DNA of 64,000 nucleotides, taken from the NCBI GenBank assembly GCA_905216175.1, contig CAJMSV010000001.1, positions 1-64,000 of the forward strand. Direction: 5' to 3'. Of the stretch, positions 35,077 through 44,803 are shown piece by piece (position 1 is the first letter of the stretch; every line of letters begins with the position of its first letter). The notes under the pieces were generated by a model. The model searched no databases. It was not told where the DNA came from and saw only the letters and a program-made list of their open reading frames with translations. A program made the translations under genes and the position numbers. The DNA comes from an uncultured bacterium (GTDB taxonomy: Bacteria > Actinomycetota > Coriobacteriia > Coriobacteriales > Coriobacteriaceae).

Positions 35077-37854
35077 CTACCCGCGGTGACGAGCGCGGCT
35101 GTAGGGCGTATCCACCATGGGCAGATCTGGACGTAGTTTGCCGTCAAACGCGCGGTAGGCGTTCTGTACGGCGGGCGCCGTGGGGATCGTTGCGATCTCG
35201 CCGATGCCCTTGCCGCCGTATGCCACGGGCAACAGCTCGTCCTTCTCCACGTAGATGGCGTGGATATTCGGGATCTCGGGCGCACGGAACAGCCCGAGCG
35301 TGCCGTACCTGGCCTGGGGTACGCAGTCCTTGAGCGGCCAGTCCTCGGTAAGCGCATAGCCCATACCCATGAGCACGCCGCCTTCGATCTGACCCTGGAT
35401 GGAGATGGGATTGACCACCTTGCCGGAATCGTGCGCGGCATAGACCTCGCTCACGCGGCCGTCATCATCAAGAATGACCACATGCGTGGCAAAGCCGTAG
35501 CAGATGTGGCTCTTAGGGTTGGGCACGTCGGCACCCAGTTTGTCGGTCGGCTCCAGATATACGTAGCCAAACTCGCATCCCTCGAGTGCCTTGATAGCTG
35601 CCGCAGGATCCTGAGGATGCATACCCTGGCCGGCGACGAGCTCCTGCGTGCGAAGCTGATAGGCGCGGCCGTCGTCGTACTCGATCTTGACGCCGTCGCC
35701 ATGTGCGCTCACGGGAGCATCGGGCGCGGGCTTGCCGGCCTCGACGCCAACCATAGCATCGCGCAGTAGGAAGGCGGCGCCGCGCACGGCCTCGCCGGTC
35801 ACGACCGTCTGACGCGAGCCAGACGTGGTGCCGGAGTCGGGAGCGTTCTCGGTGGAGCACTCGCCGTTGGCAATGCAGCTCAGCGGCAGACCGCAGGCCT
35901 CGGCAACGTCCTGCAAAAAGACCGTGTTGCAGCCCTGGCCGATGTCGGACGTGGCGGCATAGACCACGGCCACGCCGTTCTCGACGCGAATCTTGCAGCG
36001 GCCGGCATCGGGCAGGCCCACGCCCACACCGGCGTTCTTCATGGCGCAGGCGATACCGGCGTGTCCGGGATGCGCGTAGTAGGCATCCTTGACCTCGAGC
36101 AGTGTCTCCTTAAGCGCCGTGGAGCAGTCGGCAATCTGGCCGTTGGGCAAAACCTCGCCCGGCTCGATGGCGTTTCTGTAACGAATCTCCCACGGATCCA
36201 GGCCGACCTTCTCTGCCAGTAGGTCGATCAGGCTCTCGAGCGCAAACTCGGACTGGCAAACGCCAAAGCCACGGTACGCGCCGGCGGGCGGGTTGTTGGT
36301 GTAGTAGCCAAAACCGCGAATGTCGGTGTTCTGGTACTAGTAGGGGCCGACGGCATGCGTACAGGCGCGCTCGAGCACCGGACCGCACAGCGATGCGTAG
36401 GCGCCGGTATCAAAGTTGATCTCGCAGTCCAGACCGGTAAAGTTGCCCTCGGCGTCGCAACCCAGCGTAAAGGTACCGTCCATGGCATGGCGCTTGGGAT
36501 GGAACGCGAGCGACTCGGCGCGCGTGAGCTTGCACTTCACAGGGCGTTGGAACTTATACGCGGCGAGCGCGGCAAGGTGCTGGATGGACACGTCCTCCTT
36601 GCCGCCAAAGCCGCCACCCACGAGCATGGTCTCGACGACCACGCGCTCGGGCTCGTTGTCCCAGCCAAACATGTGGGCACACTCTTTGCGCGTATCGTAG
36701 GCGCCCTGGTCGGTCGACTGCACCTTGACGCCGTTCTTGTACGGGAAGGCGACGGCGCACTCGGGCTCCAAGAAGGCATGCTCGGTAAAGGGCGTGGTAA
36801 AGCGCTGCGTCACGGTGAACGCGCTTTCGGCCAGCGCCTTGGCGGCGTCGCCGCGCGTCACGTGGCGGCTCTGGCACACGTTGTCCTTGAGCTCCACCGT
36901 GTTGCCGAAGGCAAAGAAGCTGTCATGCAGGCGCGGGGCGTCGGCGGCCCTGGCCTCGGCGATGTTGCGCACGGGCTCCAGAGGCTCGTAATCGATCTTG
37001 ACGAGCTTCTTGGCCTTCTCGAGCGTCGCCTCGTCCTCGGCAACCACCAGCACGATGGCATCGCCCACGCAGCGGGTGATATCGCCCTGGGCGATCATGA
37101 CGTCCCAGTCCTGGATAAGGTGGCCGACCTGGTTAACCGGCACGTCCTCGGCGCGCAGGATGCCCACCACACCGGGCAGGGCCTCGGCCTTGGAGGTGTC
37201 GATGGAGAGCACGCGGGCGCGCGGATACTTGGAGCGCACGGCGCTGGCATAGGTCAGGCCCGGCTGATCGAGCTCGTCGATATCGTCGGGGTACTTGCCC
37301 TCACCGAGCACCTTCTTGCGCACGTCGATACGAAAGGCGCGCTTGCCCACGCCGTAGTCATCGCCGCGCTCCAGGTCCTCGTCGATCTGCTTTTCGCCGC
37401 GGAGCACCGCAGCGGCCAGCGAGATGCCCTCGATAATCTTTTTGTAGCCGGTGCAGCGGCAGACGTTACCGCGAATGGCGTACTTGATCTGCTCCTCGGT
37501 GGGCTCGGGGTCCTCGGCGATGAGCGCCGCACCCGCCATGACCATGCCAGGGATGCAAAAACCGCACTGCACGGCGCCCACAGCGCCAAAGGCGTACACA
37601 AAGGCCTCGCGCACGTCCTCGGGCAGGCCCTCGACGGTCACGATGTTGCGACCGGCGGCAAGAGCGGTGGTCAGCACGCACGCCTTGACGGCTGCACCGT
37701 CCACATGGATGGTGCAGGTGCCACAAGCACCTTCGGAGCAGCCGTCCTTGGCGGAATGGATATGCAGGTCGTCGCGCAGGTAGCGCAGCAGCGGTTTGTT
37801 TTGGGTCGTCGTGCGCTCGACGCCGTTAACGGTAAAAGTGAATTCCTGTGCCAT
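35077..37854 (-). pseudogene. Selenium-dependent xanthine dehydrogenase-type hydroxylase with in-frame TAG
   Basis: Fused 2Fe-2S and molybdopterin subunits in one 925-codon frame, like E. coli XdhD. CSEGACGTC and later CGFCIPG, NVCRCTGYKK bind two 2Fe-2S clusters; GGGFGGKEDVSIQHLAAL and the C-terminal GKGIGEIATIPTAPA (catalytic Glu) belong to the Mo domain. Codon 506 (36337-36339) is TAG, between ERACTHAVGPY and YQNTDIRGFGYY; both sides are in the same frame and well conserved, so one base change accounts for it. No FAD subunit lies nearby. Predicted reaction: hydroxylation or reduction at a purine carbon. It is the last gene of block B. Confidence 0.88.
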
Positions 37855-37866
37855 GGTGATTCCCTT

Positions 37867-38346
37867 CTACACGCCGGCGGCGATGCCGGTGCGGTCGTGG
37901 ATGGCGCCATGCGGGCAGACGACGGCGCACATGCCGCACGACAGGCAGTCCACGCCGTCGATATGGGCGCAGTTGTCCTCGATGCGGATAGCGCCGGCAG
38001 GGCACTTTTTGGCGCACATACCGCAACCGATGCAGCTGGTGTCGCAGATCTTGCGCGCAATGGCACCCTTATCGGTGTTGTTGCAGCGCACCAGAATGTT
38101 CTGGTAGCCGGGGACGAAGGCAATCACGCGCTGCGGGCACGCCATGCCGCACAGGCCACAGCCCGTGCACTTGGAGCGGTCCACGCGGGCGATGCCATCG
38201 ACCAGCGCAATGGCGCCGTGGGGGCAGGCCGTGACGCAGGCGCCACAGCCAATGCAGCCTTCGCTGCAGCGGGCGTCGCCGCCTGCGGAGGCGCAACCAC
38301 TTCCGCAGGCAACGTAGGCCACGTTATGTTGAATGGATTTGGCCAT
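37867..38346 (-). CDS. RnfB-like polyferredoxin (four 4Fe-4S motifs)
   Basis: 159 residues. Four CxxCxxCxxxCP motifs: CIGCGACVTACP (31-42), CTGCGLCGMACP (60-71), CIGCGMCAKKCP and CLSCGMCAVVCP. The stretch ILVRCNNTDKGAIARKICDT matches the C-terminal ferredoxin region of RnfB. No membrane anchor. Gaps of 11-12 bases to ygfK and the hydroxylase indicate one transcript, so it probably shuttles electrons between them in the absence of an FAD subunit. Confidence 0.88.
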   Translation of the reverse strand: MAKSIQHNVAYVACGSGCASAGGDARCSEGCIGCGACVTACPHGAIALVDGIARVDRSKCTGCGLCGMACPQRVIAFVPGYQNILVRCNNTDKGAIARKICDTSCIGCGMCAKKCPAGAIRIEDNCAHIDGVDCLSCGMCAVVCPHGAIHDRTGIAAGV

Positions 38347-38357
38347 AAGAGACTCGC

Positions 38358-41357
38358 CTATTTCTTAAGGAGATACGGATAGTTGTCGCGCACAGCCCTG
38401 ATGGTCAGGCGGACGGCCTCGGGAAGGCCGGTGTTGACGGCATCGACCGAGACGGTGCGGACCGTGCCGGCGACGCGGACCTTAAAGTGGTCCTCGTCCA
38501 CAGCCAGGAAGCCCTCGTTCTCGGAGTTCTCCATGTCCTGCTCGCTCCAGAACAGGGTGAGCTTGTCCTTGTAGGGACGGCCCTCCTGGTAGGGGCAGAA
38601 CACAGCGCAGTTGCCGCACTCGTTGCACATGCCGTCGACGTGAACGACCTGATGCTTGGCGAGACCCGGCACCTTAATGGTAACGTTGGCGCGGTTGGGG
38701 CACACATCGCAGCCGACCTCGCACACCGAGCCGCAGCCCAGGCAGCGGGTCTTGGTGCAGTTGCGCTTGTCGCGGCACAGCGACCCCTTGCGCTCGTAGC
38801 AGGCGTCCTCGCGATCGGCCTGAGCATTCTGGTCGGCGTACTTGTTAAAGTCCACGCCGGCAATGGCACGGGCGACTTCGGCGGCATCGGCAATAGCCTC
38901 GACCACGGTGGCAGGACCGCGGCGACAGTCGCCCGCAGCCCAGACGCCCTCGACGCCGGTGGAGGTGGCGGCAAGGCGGCCGCGACGGTCGTGCTCGACG
39001 CCCGCGGCATCGTACAGGCTGGCATCGATGCCCTCGCCCACGGCGCAGATCACCGTGGTGGCGGAAAGCTCGACGGTCTCGCCCGTGGCGACGGGACTGC
39101 GACGGCCGCTTGCATCCGGCTCGCCAAGCTCCATAACGTCGCAGGTCAGCACGGCACCGTTGAGCGCCTTGGGCGCCAGCAGCTCGCAGAACTCAACGCC
39201 GTCGGCAAGAGCAAGATCAAGCTCTTCCTCGTCAGCGGGCATCTGCTTCTTGGTGCGGCGGTAGACCAGGCGCACGTTCTTCACGCCGGCCAGGCGCTTG
39301 GCCACGCGGGCCGCGTCCATGGCGGTGTTGCCGGCGCCAATGACCACGACGTCCTCGCCCAGCTCGAGCTTCTCGCCCTTCTTGGCGGCCTCGAGGAACT
39401 CCAGCACGTCGAGCTCGGCGCCCTCGCCCAAGCCTGCAGAGCCGGGCATCCAGGCACCGGTGGCCACGACCACGTCGGTAAAGCCCCGGGCTTTGAGCTC
39501 GTCAATGGACTCCACGCGGGCGTTGAGCTGCACCTTGGCGCCAAAGGCTAGGCAGAGCTCGGCATCGTGGGAGATATCGTCGCTCGCGATGCGGAACTCG
39601 GGAATCACGTGACGGACCACGCCACCGAGCGAATCGCGGGCCTCAAAGATGGTGACGGGCACGCCGGCACGCGTCAGGAAGAACGCCGTCGCCAGGCCGG
39701 CCGGGCCGCCGCCGATAACGGCAACGTTGCGCTCGCCGTCGTTTGCGATGGCCTGGGCACGCAGCTTGGGCAGCACGGCGGTCATGGCCTCGCGGGCGGC
39801 CTTGAGCTTACTGGCGCGAATCTGGGCGCCCTCGGGCTCGTAGAACGCACGCTCGCAGGCACGGCCGCAGGGATGCGGGCAGATGGTGCCGGTAATGAAC
39901 GGCAGAGCGTTGCGCTCGATGATGATGTTGAGCGCGTCCTCGTAGCGGCCCTCGTCAACAGCCGCCAGATAGGCGGGAATATCCTGCTGGATGGGGCAGC
40001 TCGTGCGGCACGGCGTGGTAAAGCAATCGGAAAGTGGGCTCTTGCCGGCGACCTTGCGGTCGGGCAGCGGGCGCAGCGGCTTCTTGTAGAGCGGATTGGC
40101 GAGCGAGTCGGTCTGGATCGCAGTCACGGCCTCGAGCGAGACGCCCGCAAACGGCTTGCCATCCAGGTCGGTAAACTCGCCGGCCATCTGGCTAAAGCGC
40201 TCGTAGCCACCGGGCTTGAGCACGTCGGTCGCCAGGGTGACGGGCCAAATGCCGGCATCATACAGGGCGCGGATGTTGTAGACCGTGGCACCACCGGAGT
40301 AGCTGATGCGCAGCTTACCGTCATACTGCTCGGTAATGCGGCGGGCGGCCTCGATGGTCAGCGAGAACAGCGAACGGCCGGACATGTACATCTCGGTAGA
40401 GGGCAGCTCGTTTCTCGTCACGTCGACGGGGAAGGTGTTGGTCAGCTTGACGCCAAACTCCAGGCCGCGCTCGGCGCACAGGGCAATCAGGCGCTCGAAC
40501 ATAGGCACGGCATCGGCCCACTGCAGGTCCTCACGGAAGTGCGTGTCATCGAAAACGATGTAGTCAAAGCCCAGCTCGTTCAGACGCTGGCGGGCAAACT
40601 CATAGCCCAGCAGCGTGGGGTTGCACTTGATGTAGGTGTTGAGGCCCTTCTCGGTGATCAAATAGGTCGCGATGCGCTCGATCTCCGCCGGCGGGCAGCC
40701 ATGCAGCGTGGACTCGGTGATGGAGTTGGACACGCGCGCCGGGATGGACTCGACAAACGCGGCGTCGACATGCTCAAACTTGTCCAGGTTGGCGAGCGCC
40801 CAGGCACGGCACTCGTTCCAAACCTCGGAGCCGCTGGCGTCCTTCATGCCCTCGATGTAGGCGTCGACCTTAGGGCTCTTGATGCCCTCCAGGTCATAGC
40901 CCACGGACATGTTAAAGACAAAGCCGTCCGGGCTGCCCAGGCCGTACTCGCGAGCGATCAGGTGGCAGGCAAACCATGCCTTCACGTACTCGGCAAAGGC
41001 CTGCGGAACCTCGAGCTCGGTCGACCACTCGCAGTTGTAGCACTCGTCCTGCGCCACAATGCAGGGCTTGTTCACACACTTGGAGAGCTCCTCGCCGTCC
41101 ATAACCTGAACGGTCTTGAGCTCAAAGAAGCGGGAACCGGCCACGTAGGATGCCACGATGTTCTGGGCAAGCTGCGTGTTGGGGCCGGCGGCCGGGCCAA
41201 ACGGAGTCTCGATGCGCTCGTCAAAAATGGGAAGCGCGCCCTCCTGGTTGGTCGTGACCATCTTACGCACGCCAAAGATGGCGTCCTGGGACTTGTGCTC
41301 CTCGATGATCCAGTTCATCAGCTGCGAAAACGGGATCGGCCTCATGATGTCGCTCAT
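38358..41357 (-). CDS. ygfK: YgfK-family flavin/iron-sulfur oxidoreductase
   Basis: 999 residues. N-terminal TIM-barrel/dihydroorotate-dehydrogenase-like half (GPAAGPNTQLAQNIVASYVA; STLHGCPPAEIERIATYLI). Then CFTTPCRTSCPIQQDIPAYL, a GltD-like Fe-S segment; NVAVIGGGPAGLATAFFLTR for FAD and VVIGAGNTAMDAARVAKRL for NAD(P). The C-terminus has CTKTRCLGCGSVCEVGCDVC and CNECGNCAVFCPY. Annotated elsewhere as putative selenate reductase, but in purine clusters it is more likely a purine (urate) reductase. ATG 41357 has GAGGAG upstream; longer starts are rejected. Confidence 0.92.
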   Translation of the reverse strand: MSDIMRPIPFSQLMNWIIEEHKSQDAIFGVRKMVTTNQEGALPIFDERIETPFGPAAGPNTQLAQNIVASYVAGSRFFELKTVQVMDGEELSKCVNKPCIVAQDECYNCEWSTELEVPQAFAEYVKAWFACHLIAREYGLGSPDGFVFNMSVGYDLEGIKSPKVDAYIEGMKDASGSEVWNECRAWALANLDKFEHVDAAFVESIPARVSNSITESTLHGCPPAEIERIATYLITEKGLNTYIKCNPTLLGYEFARQRLNELGFDYIVFDDTHFREDLQWADAVPMFERLIALCAERGLEFGVKLTNTFPVDVTRNELPSTEMYMSGRSLFSLTIEAARRITEQYDGKLRISYSGGATVYNIRALYDAGIWPVTLATDVLKPGGYERFSQMAGEFTDLDGKPFAGVSLEAVTAIQTDSLANPLYKKPLRPLPDRKVAGKSPLSDCFTTPCRTSCPIQQDIPAYLAAVDEGRYEDALNIIIERNALPFITGTICPHPCGRACERAFYEPEGAQIRASKLKAAREAMTAVLPKLRAQAIANDGERNVAVIGGGPAGLATAFFLTRAGVPVTIFEARDSLGGVVRHVIPEFRIASDDISHDAELCLAFGAKVQLNARVESIDELKARGFTDVVVATGAWMPGSAGLGEGAELDVLEFLEAAKKGEKLELGEDVVVIGAGNTAMDAARVAKRLAGVKNVRLVYRRTKKQMPADEEELDLALADGVEFCELLAPKALNGAVLTCDVMELGEPDASGRRSPVATGETVELSATTVICAVGEGIDASLYDAAGVEHDRRGRLAATSTGVEGVWAAGDCRRGPATVVEAIADAAEVARAIAGVDFNKYADQNAQADREDACYERKGSLCRDKRNCTKTRCLGCGSVCEVGCDVCPNRANVTIKVPGLAKHQVVHVDGMCNECGNCAVFCPYQEGRPYKDKLTLFWSEQDMENSENEGFLAVDEDHFKVRVAGTVRTVSVDAVNTGLPEAVRLTIRAVRDNYPYLLKK

Positions 41358-41505
41358 AATGAGCTCCTCTCTGTAACGCCCGGCGAGACCGCGCGGCGGG
41401 CGCAAATACGGTGTAGCGCTAGCACAGCGCCGGCGACCCCGCGGAGGTCGCCTATACGCGCGTCGGATGCGGCGAAACATCCGGCGCGCGTGAATCTACT
41501 TGTAA
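41358..41505. other. Hairpin-rich spacer between ssnA and ygfK
   Basis: Contains two strong stems: GGCGACC/GGTCGCC (about 41428-41452) and GCGCGTCGGATG/CATCCGGCGCGC (about 41458-41490). No T-tract. It could stabilise segmental mRNA or tune relative expression. Confidence 0.5.
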
Positions 41506-42861
41506 TTAGTAGGCGCGATCGTTGAGCGTGCTCCAGAGCTTCTTGGACTCAGCCATGGTCCACGCGTTGATCTTGTCCTCATCAATGCCAACGAACTCGC
41601 GATCCTTGTACAGGACGCGGCCGTTGATGATGGTGGTACGGCAGTTTTTGCCCATCATGCCAAAGAGCATGTGGCCGTCGATGTTCTCCTCGCTCAGCGG
41701 CGTAAAGGGCTTGTAGTCCATAACGATGACGTCGGCGGCAGCGCCGGGCTCAAGCACACCGAGCTTGCGATCGAAGTACTTGCTGGCCATCTTGGCGTTA
41801 TTCTCGAACAGCATGGTCATGGCCTCGCACCAGCCCACGTTGGGCATGGCGGCGTTGTGGCGCTGAATAATCAGGAAGACCTTAAGGCTCTCGACCATAT
41901 CGTGGGTGTAGGCGTCGGTGCCCATGCACACGGGGATGCCGCGGCGGAAGAACTCAAGCACGGGGGCGCAGCCCACGGCGTTGCCCATATTGGATTCGGG
42001 GTTGTTGACCAGCCAAGTGCCGGACTCCTTGACGATATCCATCTCGGCAGGCGTCACGTGGATGCAGTGGCCGAGCATGGTGTCGGGACCCAGCAGGTTG
42101 TGCTGCAGCAGGCGCTCGACGGGGCTGATACCACCGCGGTTGAGGCGGGAATCCCACACGTCGTTCATGCCCTCGCACACATGGATGTGGAAGCCGGTCA
42201 GGCCGTTGTTGGCCTCGGCCATCTTATCCATGGTCTCGTCCGAAAGCGTAAAGGTAGCATGTCCGCCAAACATGGCGGCGATCATGTGGTTGTCGTTATC
42301 GCGACGCTCCTTGGCGGCCCACTGGGCAAACTCGGCGTTCTCGGCAATAGCCTGGTCGCACTTTTCCTGGCCACGGCGGTCGGAAACCTCGTAGCACAGG
42401 CACGAACGCATGCCCAACTCCTGAGCGGCGTCCTTAATGGTAAAGAGGCTTCCCGGGATCTCACAGAAGCTCGCATGGTGATCGAAGATCGTGGTGACGC
42501 CATCGCGGATGGAGTCCAGAATCGTGGCATAGGCGCTGGCCTTGGTGCCGTCGAGCGTCAGAGTGTCGTCGATCTTCCACCACTGCTGCTCAAGATTCTC
42601 CAGGAAGTTGGTGGGGTTGCAGCCCTTAATGGCAAGGCCGCGGGCCAGACCCGAGTAGATGTGGGTGTGGCAGTTGATAAGTCCAGGCATGATGAGGTTG
42701 CCCTGGGCATCGACGTACTCGGCATCCGTGTACTTGGCCTTGAGCTCGCGCTCGGGGCCCACTTCGACGATCGTATCTCCGTCAATGGCGACCGCACCGT
42801 TTGGAATGAACGGGGTCTGAGCGTTGCGGGTAAAGATGGAACCGTTAGCGACCAGAAGCAT
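41506..42861 (-). CDS. ssnA: SsnA putative aminohydrolase
   Basis: 451 residues. Amidohydrolase superfamily: LIMPGLINCHTHIYSGLARG (metal His pair), FHIHVCEGMNDVW, MLGHCIHVTPAEMD and IPVCMGTDAYTHDMVES (Asp), followed by GAAADVIVMDYKP. Closely resembles guanine/chlorohydrolase-type deaminases; in selenium-linked purine clusters it is thought to open or deaminate a purine-derived ring. ATG 42861 has GGGAG upstream; the in-frame ATG 42879 is less well placed. Confidence 0.9.
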   Translation of the reverse strand: MLLVANGSIFTRNAQTPFIPNGAVAIDGDTIVEVGPERELKAKYTDAEYVDAQGNLIMPGLINCHTHIYSGLARGLAIKGCNPTNFLENLEQQWWKIDDTLTLDGTKASAYATILDSIRDGVTTIFDHHASFCEIPGSLFTIKDAAQELGMRSCLCYEVSDRRGQEKCDQAIAENAEFAQWAAKERRDNDNHMIAAMFGGHATFTLSDETMDKMAEANNGLTGFHIHVCEGMNDVWDSRLNRGGISPVERLLQHNLLGPDTMLGHCIHVTPAEMDIVKESGTWLVNNPESNMGNAVGCAPVLEFFRRGIPVCMGTDAYTHDMVESLKVFLIIQRHNAAMPNVGWCEAMTMLFENNAKMASKYFDRKLGVLEPGAAADVIVMDYKPFTPLSEENIDGHMLFGMMGKNCRTTIINGRVLYKDREFVGIDEDKINAWTMAESKKLWSTLNDRAY

Positions 42862-42877
42862 GGATGCTCCCTTCAAC

Positions 42878-43040
42878 ATCAGAGGCGGGGTTTGACACCT
42901 CTGACATGGCGGAGTGCGAAGCGCCGGCCTACACCGGAAACGGGCCCTCTCCCGTCAACGCTTCACCAAAGGGACAAACCCTTTGAAGTGCGGCTTGGCG
43001 CCGCATGGCGTCGGCGGACGAGGCGATGCGTCCGCCGACG
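42878..43040. other. Hairpin-rich spacer between the permease and ssnA
   Basis: Three stems are visible: TCAGAGG/CCTCTGA (about 42879-42906), CTTCACCAAAGGG/CCCTTTGAAG (about 42961-42989, imperfect) and GTCGGCGGACG/CGTCCGCCGAC (about 43010-43039). No T-tract. Together with the spacer at 41358 it suggests RNA processing between genes of one unit. Confidence 0.5.
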
Positions 43041-43056
43041 AATAGCACCGAATTGG

Positions 43057-44451
43057 TTACTTCTTGCTCTCGGGCAAGACTAGATCCACGGCAGCGTCCT
43101 TGGCGGCATCGATGTGCTGAGCCACGACCGGCGTCTGCGGAAGGATCAGGTTAAGGACAATGGCCATGATGGCGGTGGGGGTTACGGCATTGGAGCCGAT
43201 GACGGTGGACACCCAGGCGGGCATACCCTCGCCGGCAAGGCAACCGCTGGCCATCCAGATACCCAGGCCAAAGACGACGGAGGTGCCGACGATAGTGGTA
43301 GTGCGCTGCGTGAGGCCCTCGCGGGTGAACATGCGCACGCCGTTCATGGTGATGGTGCCAAAGACGCCGACGGTCGCGCCGCCGATGACGGGCTGCGGGA
43401 TAGCGGAAAGGACGGCAGAGAGCTGCGGGAACAGACCGGCGATGGCAAAGACGGCCGCGATGATCACAAAGACCCACTTGTTGACGACCTTGTTGGAGCA
43501 GATGATGCCCACGTTCTGGCCAAGGGCGCTGGTGGGAAGACCGCCCAGCAGGCCGCCGACCATAGAGGTGAGGCCCTGGGACACGATAGCGCCGGAGAGC
43601 TCGCGCTCGGTGGGCATACGGTCGATGGAGCCCAGGCAGGCGGCGGAGACGTCACCGATAACCTGGATGGCAACCATGGGGAACACGACGGCGAGGGTAA
43701 TGCAGACCTCGGGATCAAACTCGAGCGCGTAGGGCATGAGCTTGGGAAGGGCGAAGACCTGAGCGGTGGCGACGCTGGAGAAGTCGATCATGCCAAAGGG
43801 GATGGAGACGATCATGCCAACGATCATGCCAAAGAACACGGATCCCAGCTTGAGCGTGCCCTTGCCAAAGTTGGCGAGCGCAAAGACCACGGCGAAGGTG
43901 ATAAGAGCGACGCACCAGGCCTGCGGGGTGCCCCACAGCGGCGTACCCATACCGCCGGCCATATACTTGACGGCCGTGGGATACAGCGAAACGCCGATGG
44001 AGAAGATGACCGTACCGGTCACGACGGGCGGGAACAGCCACTTGATCTTGCTGTAGGCCAGACCAAAGAGGACCGCGACGGCGCCGCCGACGATCTCGCC
44101 GCCCAGCAGTGCACCAAAACTAAAGCCCGAGGCACCCATGGCCTGCAGGGCCGGCAGGAACGCGAACGAAACGCCCATGACGATGGGCAGGCCGCCGCCG
44201 ATGCGACGGAAGGGAGCGAAGGCCTGAAGGGCCGTATCGATCGCCGAAAGAATGAGCGCGACCTGGATGATGTCGGTGCTCTGCTGGCTATTAAAGCCGT
44301 AGACGCCGGCCATGATGACCGCCGGGGTAATGATGCCGGCAAACGATGCCAGTACGTGCTGAAGGGCACACGGGATCATTTCCTTAACGGGAGGCATGCC
44401 TTCGCGAGTGAACAGGGCTTCAGTGCCGTTCGTAACCGTCTCCTGGGTCAT
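43057..44451 (-). CDS. NCS2-family purine (xanthine/urate) permease
   Basis: 464 residues, 12-14 hydrophobic spans. GLPTSALGQNVGIICSNKVV is the NCS2 signature (QN-x-G) of uracil/xanthine/urate transporters, and the partner residue region is GDVSAACLGSIDRMPTEREL. The last gene in a unit with ssnA and ygfK, so purine uptake is the likely role; which purine cannot be told from sequence. Divergent from the YheO-like gene at 44804. Confidence 0.9.
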   Translation of the reverse strand: MTQETVTNGTEALFTREGMPPVKEMIPCALQHVLASFAGIITPAVIMAGVYGFNSQQSTDIIQVALILSAIDTALQAFAPFRRIGGGLPIVMGVSFAFLPALQAMGASGFSFGALLGGEIVGGAVAVLFGLAYSKIKWLFPPVVTGTVIFSIGVSLYPTAVKYMAGGMGTPLWGTPQAWCVALITFAVVFALANFGKGTLKLGSVFFGMIVGMIVSIPFGMIDFSSVATAQVFALPKLMPYALEFDPEVCITLAVVFPMVAIQVIGDVSAACLGSIDRMPTERELSGAIVSQGLTSMVGGLLGGLPTSALGQNVGIICSNKVVNKWVFVIIAAVFAIAGLFPQLSAVLSAIPQPVIGGATVGVFGTITMNGVRMFTREGLTQRTTTIVGTSVVFGLGIWMASGCLAGEGMPAWVSTVIGSNAVTPTAIMAIVLNLILPQTPVVAQHIDAAKDAAVDLVLPESKK

Positions 44452-44803
44452 TTGACCACCAATCCTCGAAGTAGTTGTTTTCGCATCTAACGCTCTATTG
44501 TGACGCAGTGCGGGGTTGAGGTTGTGCCTTCATTGCATATCGTATTAAAGATGATTCTCATTCTCAATAATAATTTTTTGTTATCAGACTATTCTTCAGC
44601 TGAAATTACGCATTTCCGCAGGTCAGGAAAGTGTCTGGTCAAAATAACATCTAACATTTCTTTTGGTCAACCGTTTACCGCTAAATTCCTACCGTTCGTC
44701 TGCATTACGCAATGTACCTGCGGATATACGAGATGATGGGCAGTGTGTTACCATGAGAAAAAATTGTTATGAACATTTCCGATTTCACCCAAAGGAGTTG
44801 CCC
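44452..44803. promoter_or_regulatory. Divergent AT-rich promoter region, permease and regulator
   Basis: No gene. Strongly AT-rich centre (44540-44600) for a GC-rich genome. TGGTCAA occurs twice in (C/T)TGGTCAA contexts at about 44635-44645 and 44665-44675, a possible direct-repeat operator. A partial Fur-like ATGATTCTCATTCTC is at about 44550-44565. Promoters in both directions are expected here but not resolvable with confidence. Confidence 0.45.

Noticed and set aside
44550..44570. Fur-box-like ATGATTCTCATTCTC in the permease/regulator intergenic region
   Set aside because: Matches only part of the 19-base consensus, and the flanking genes have no iron-uptake role; chance in an AT-rich stretch is more likely.
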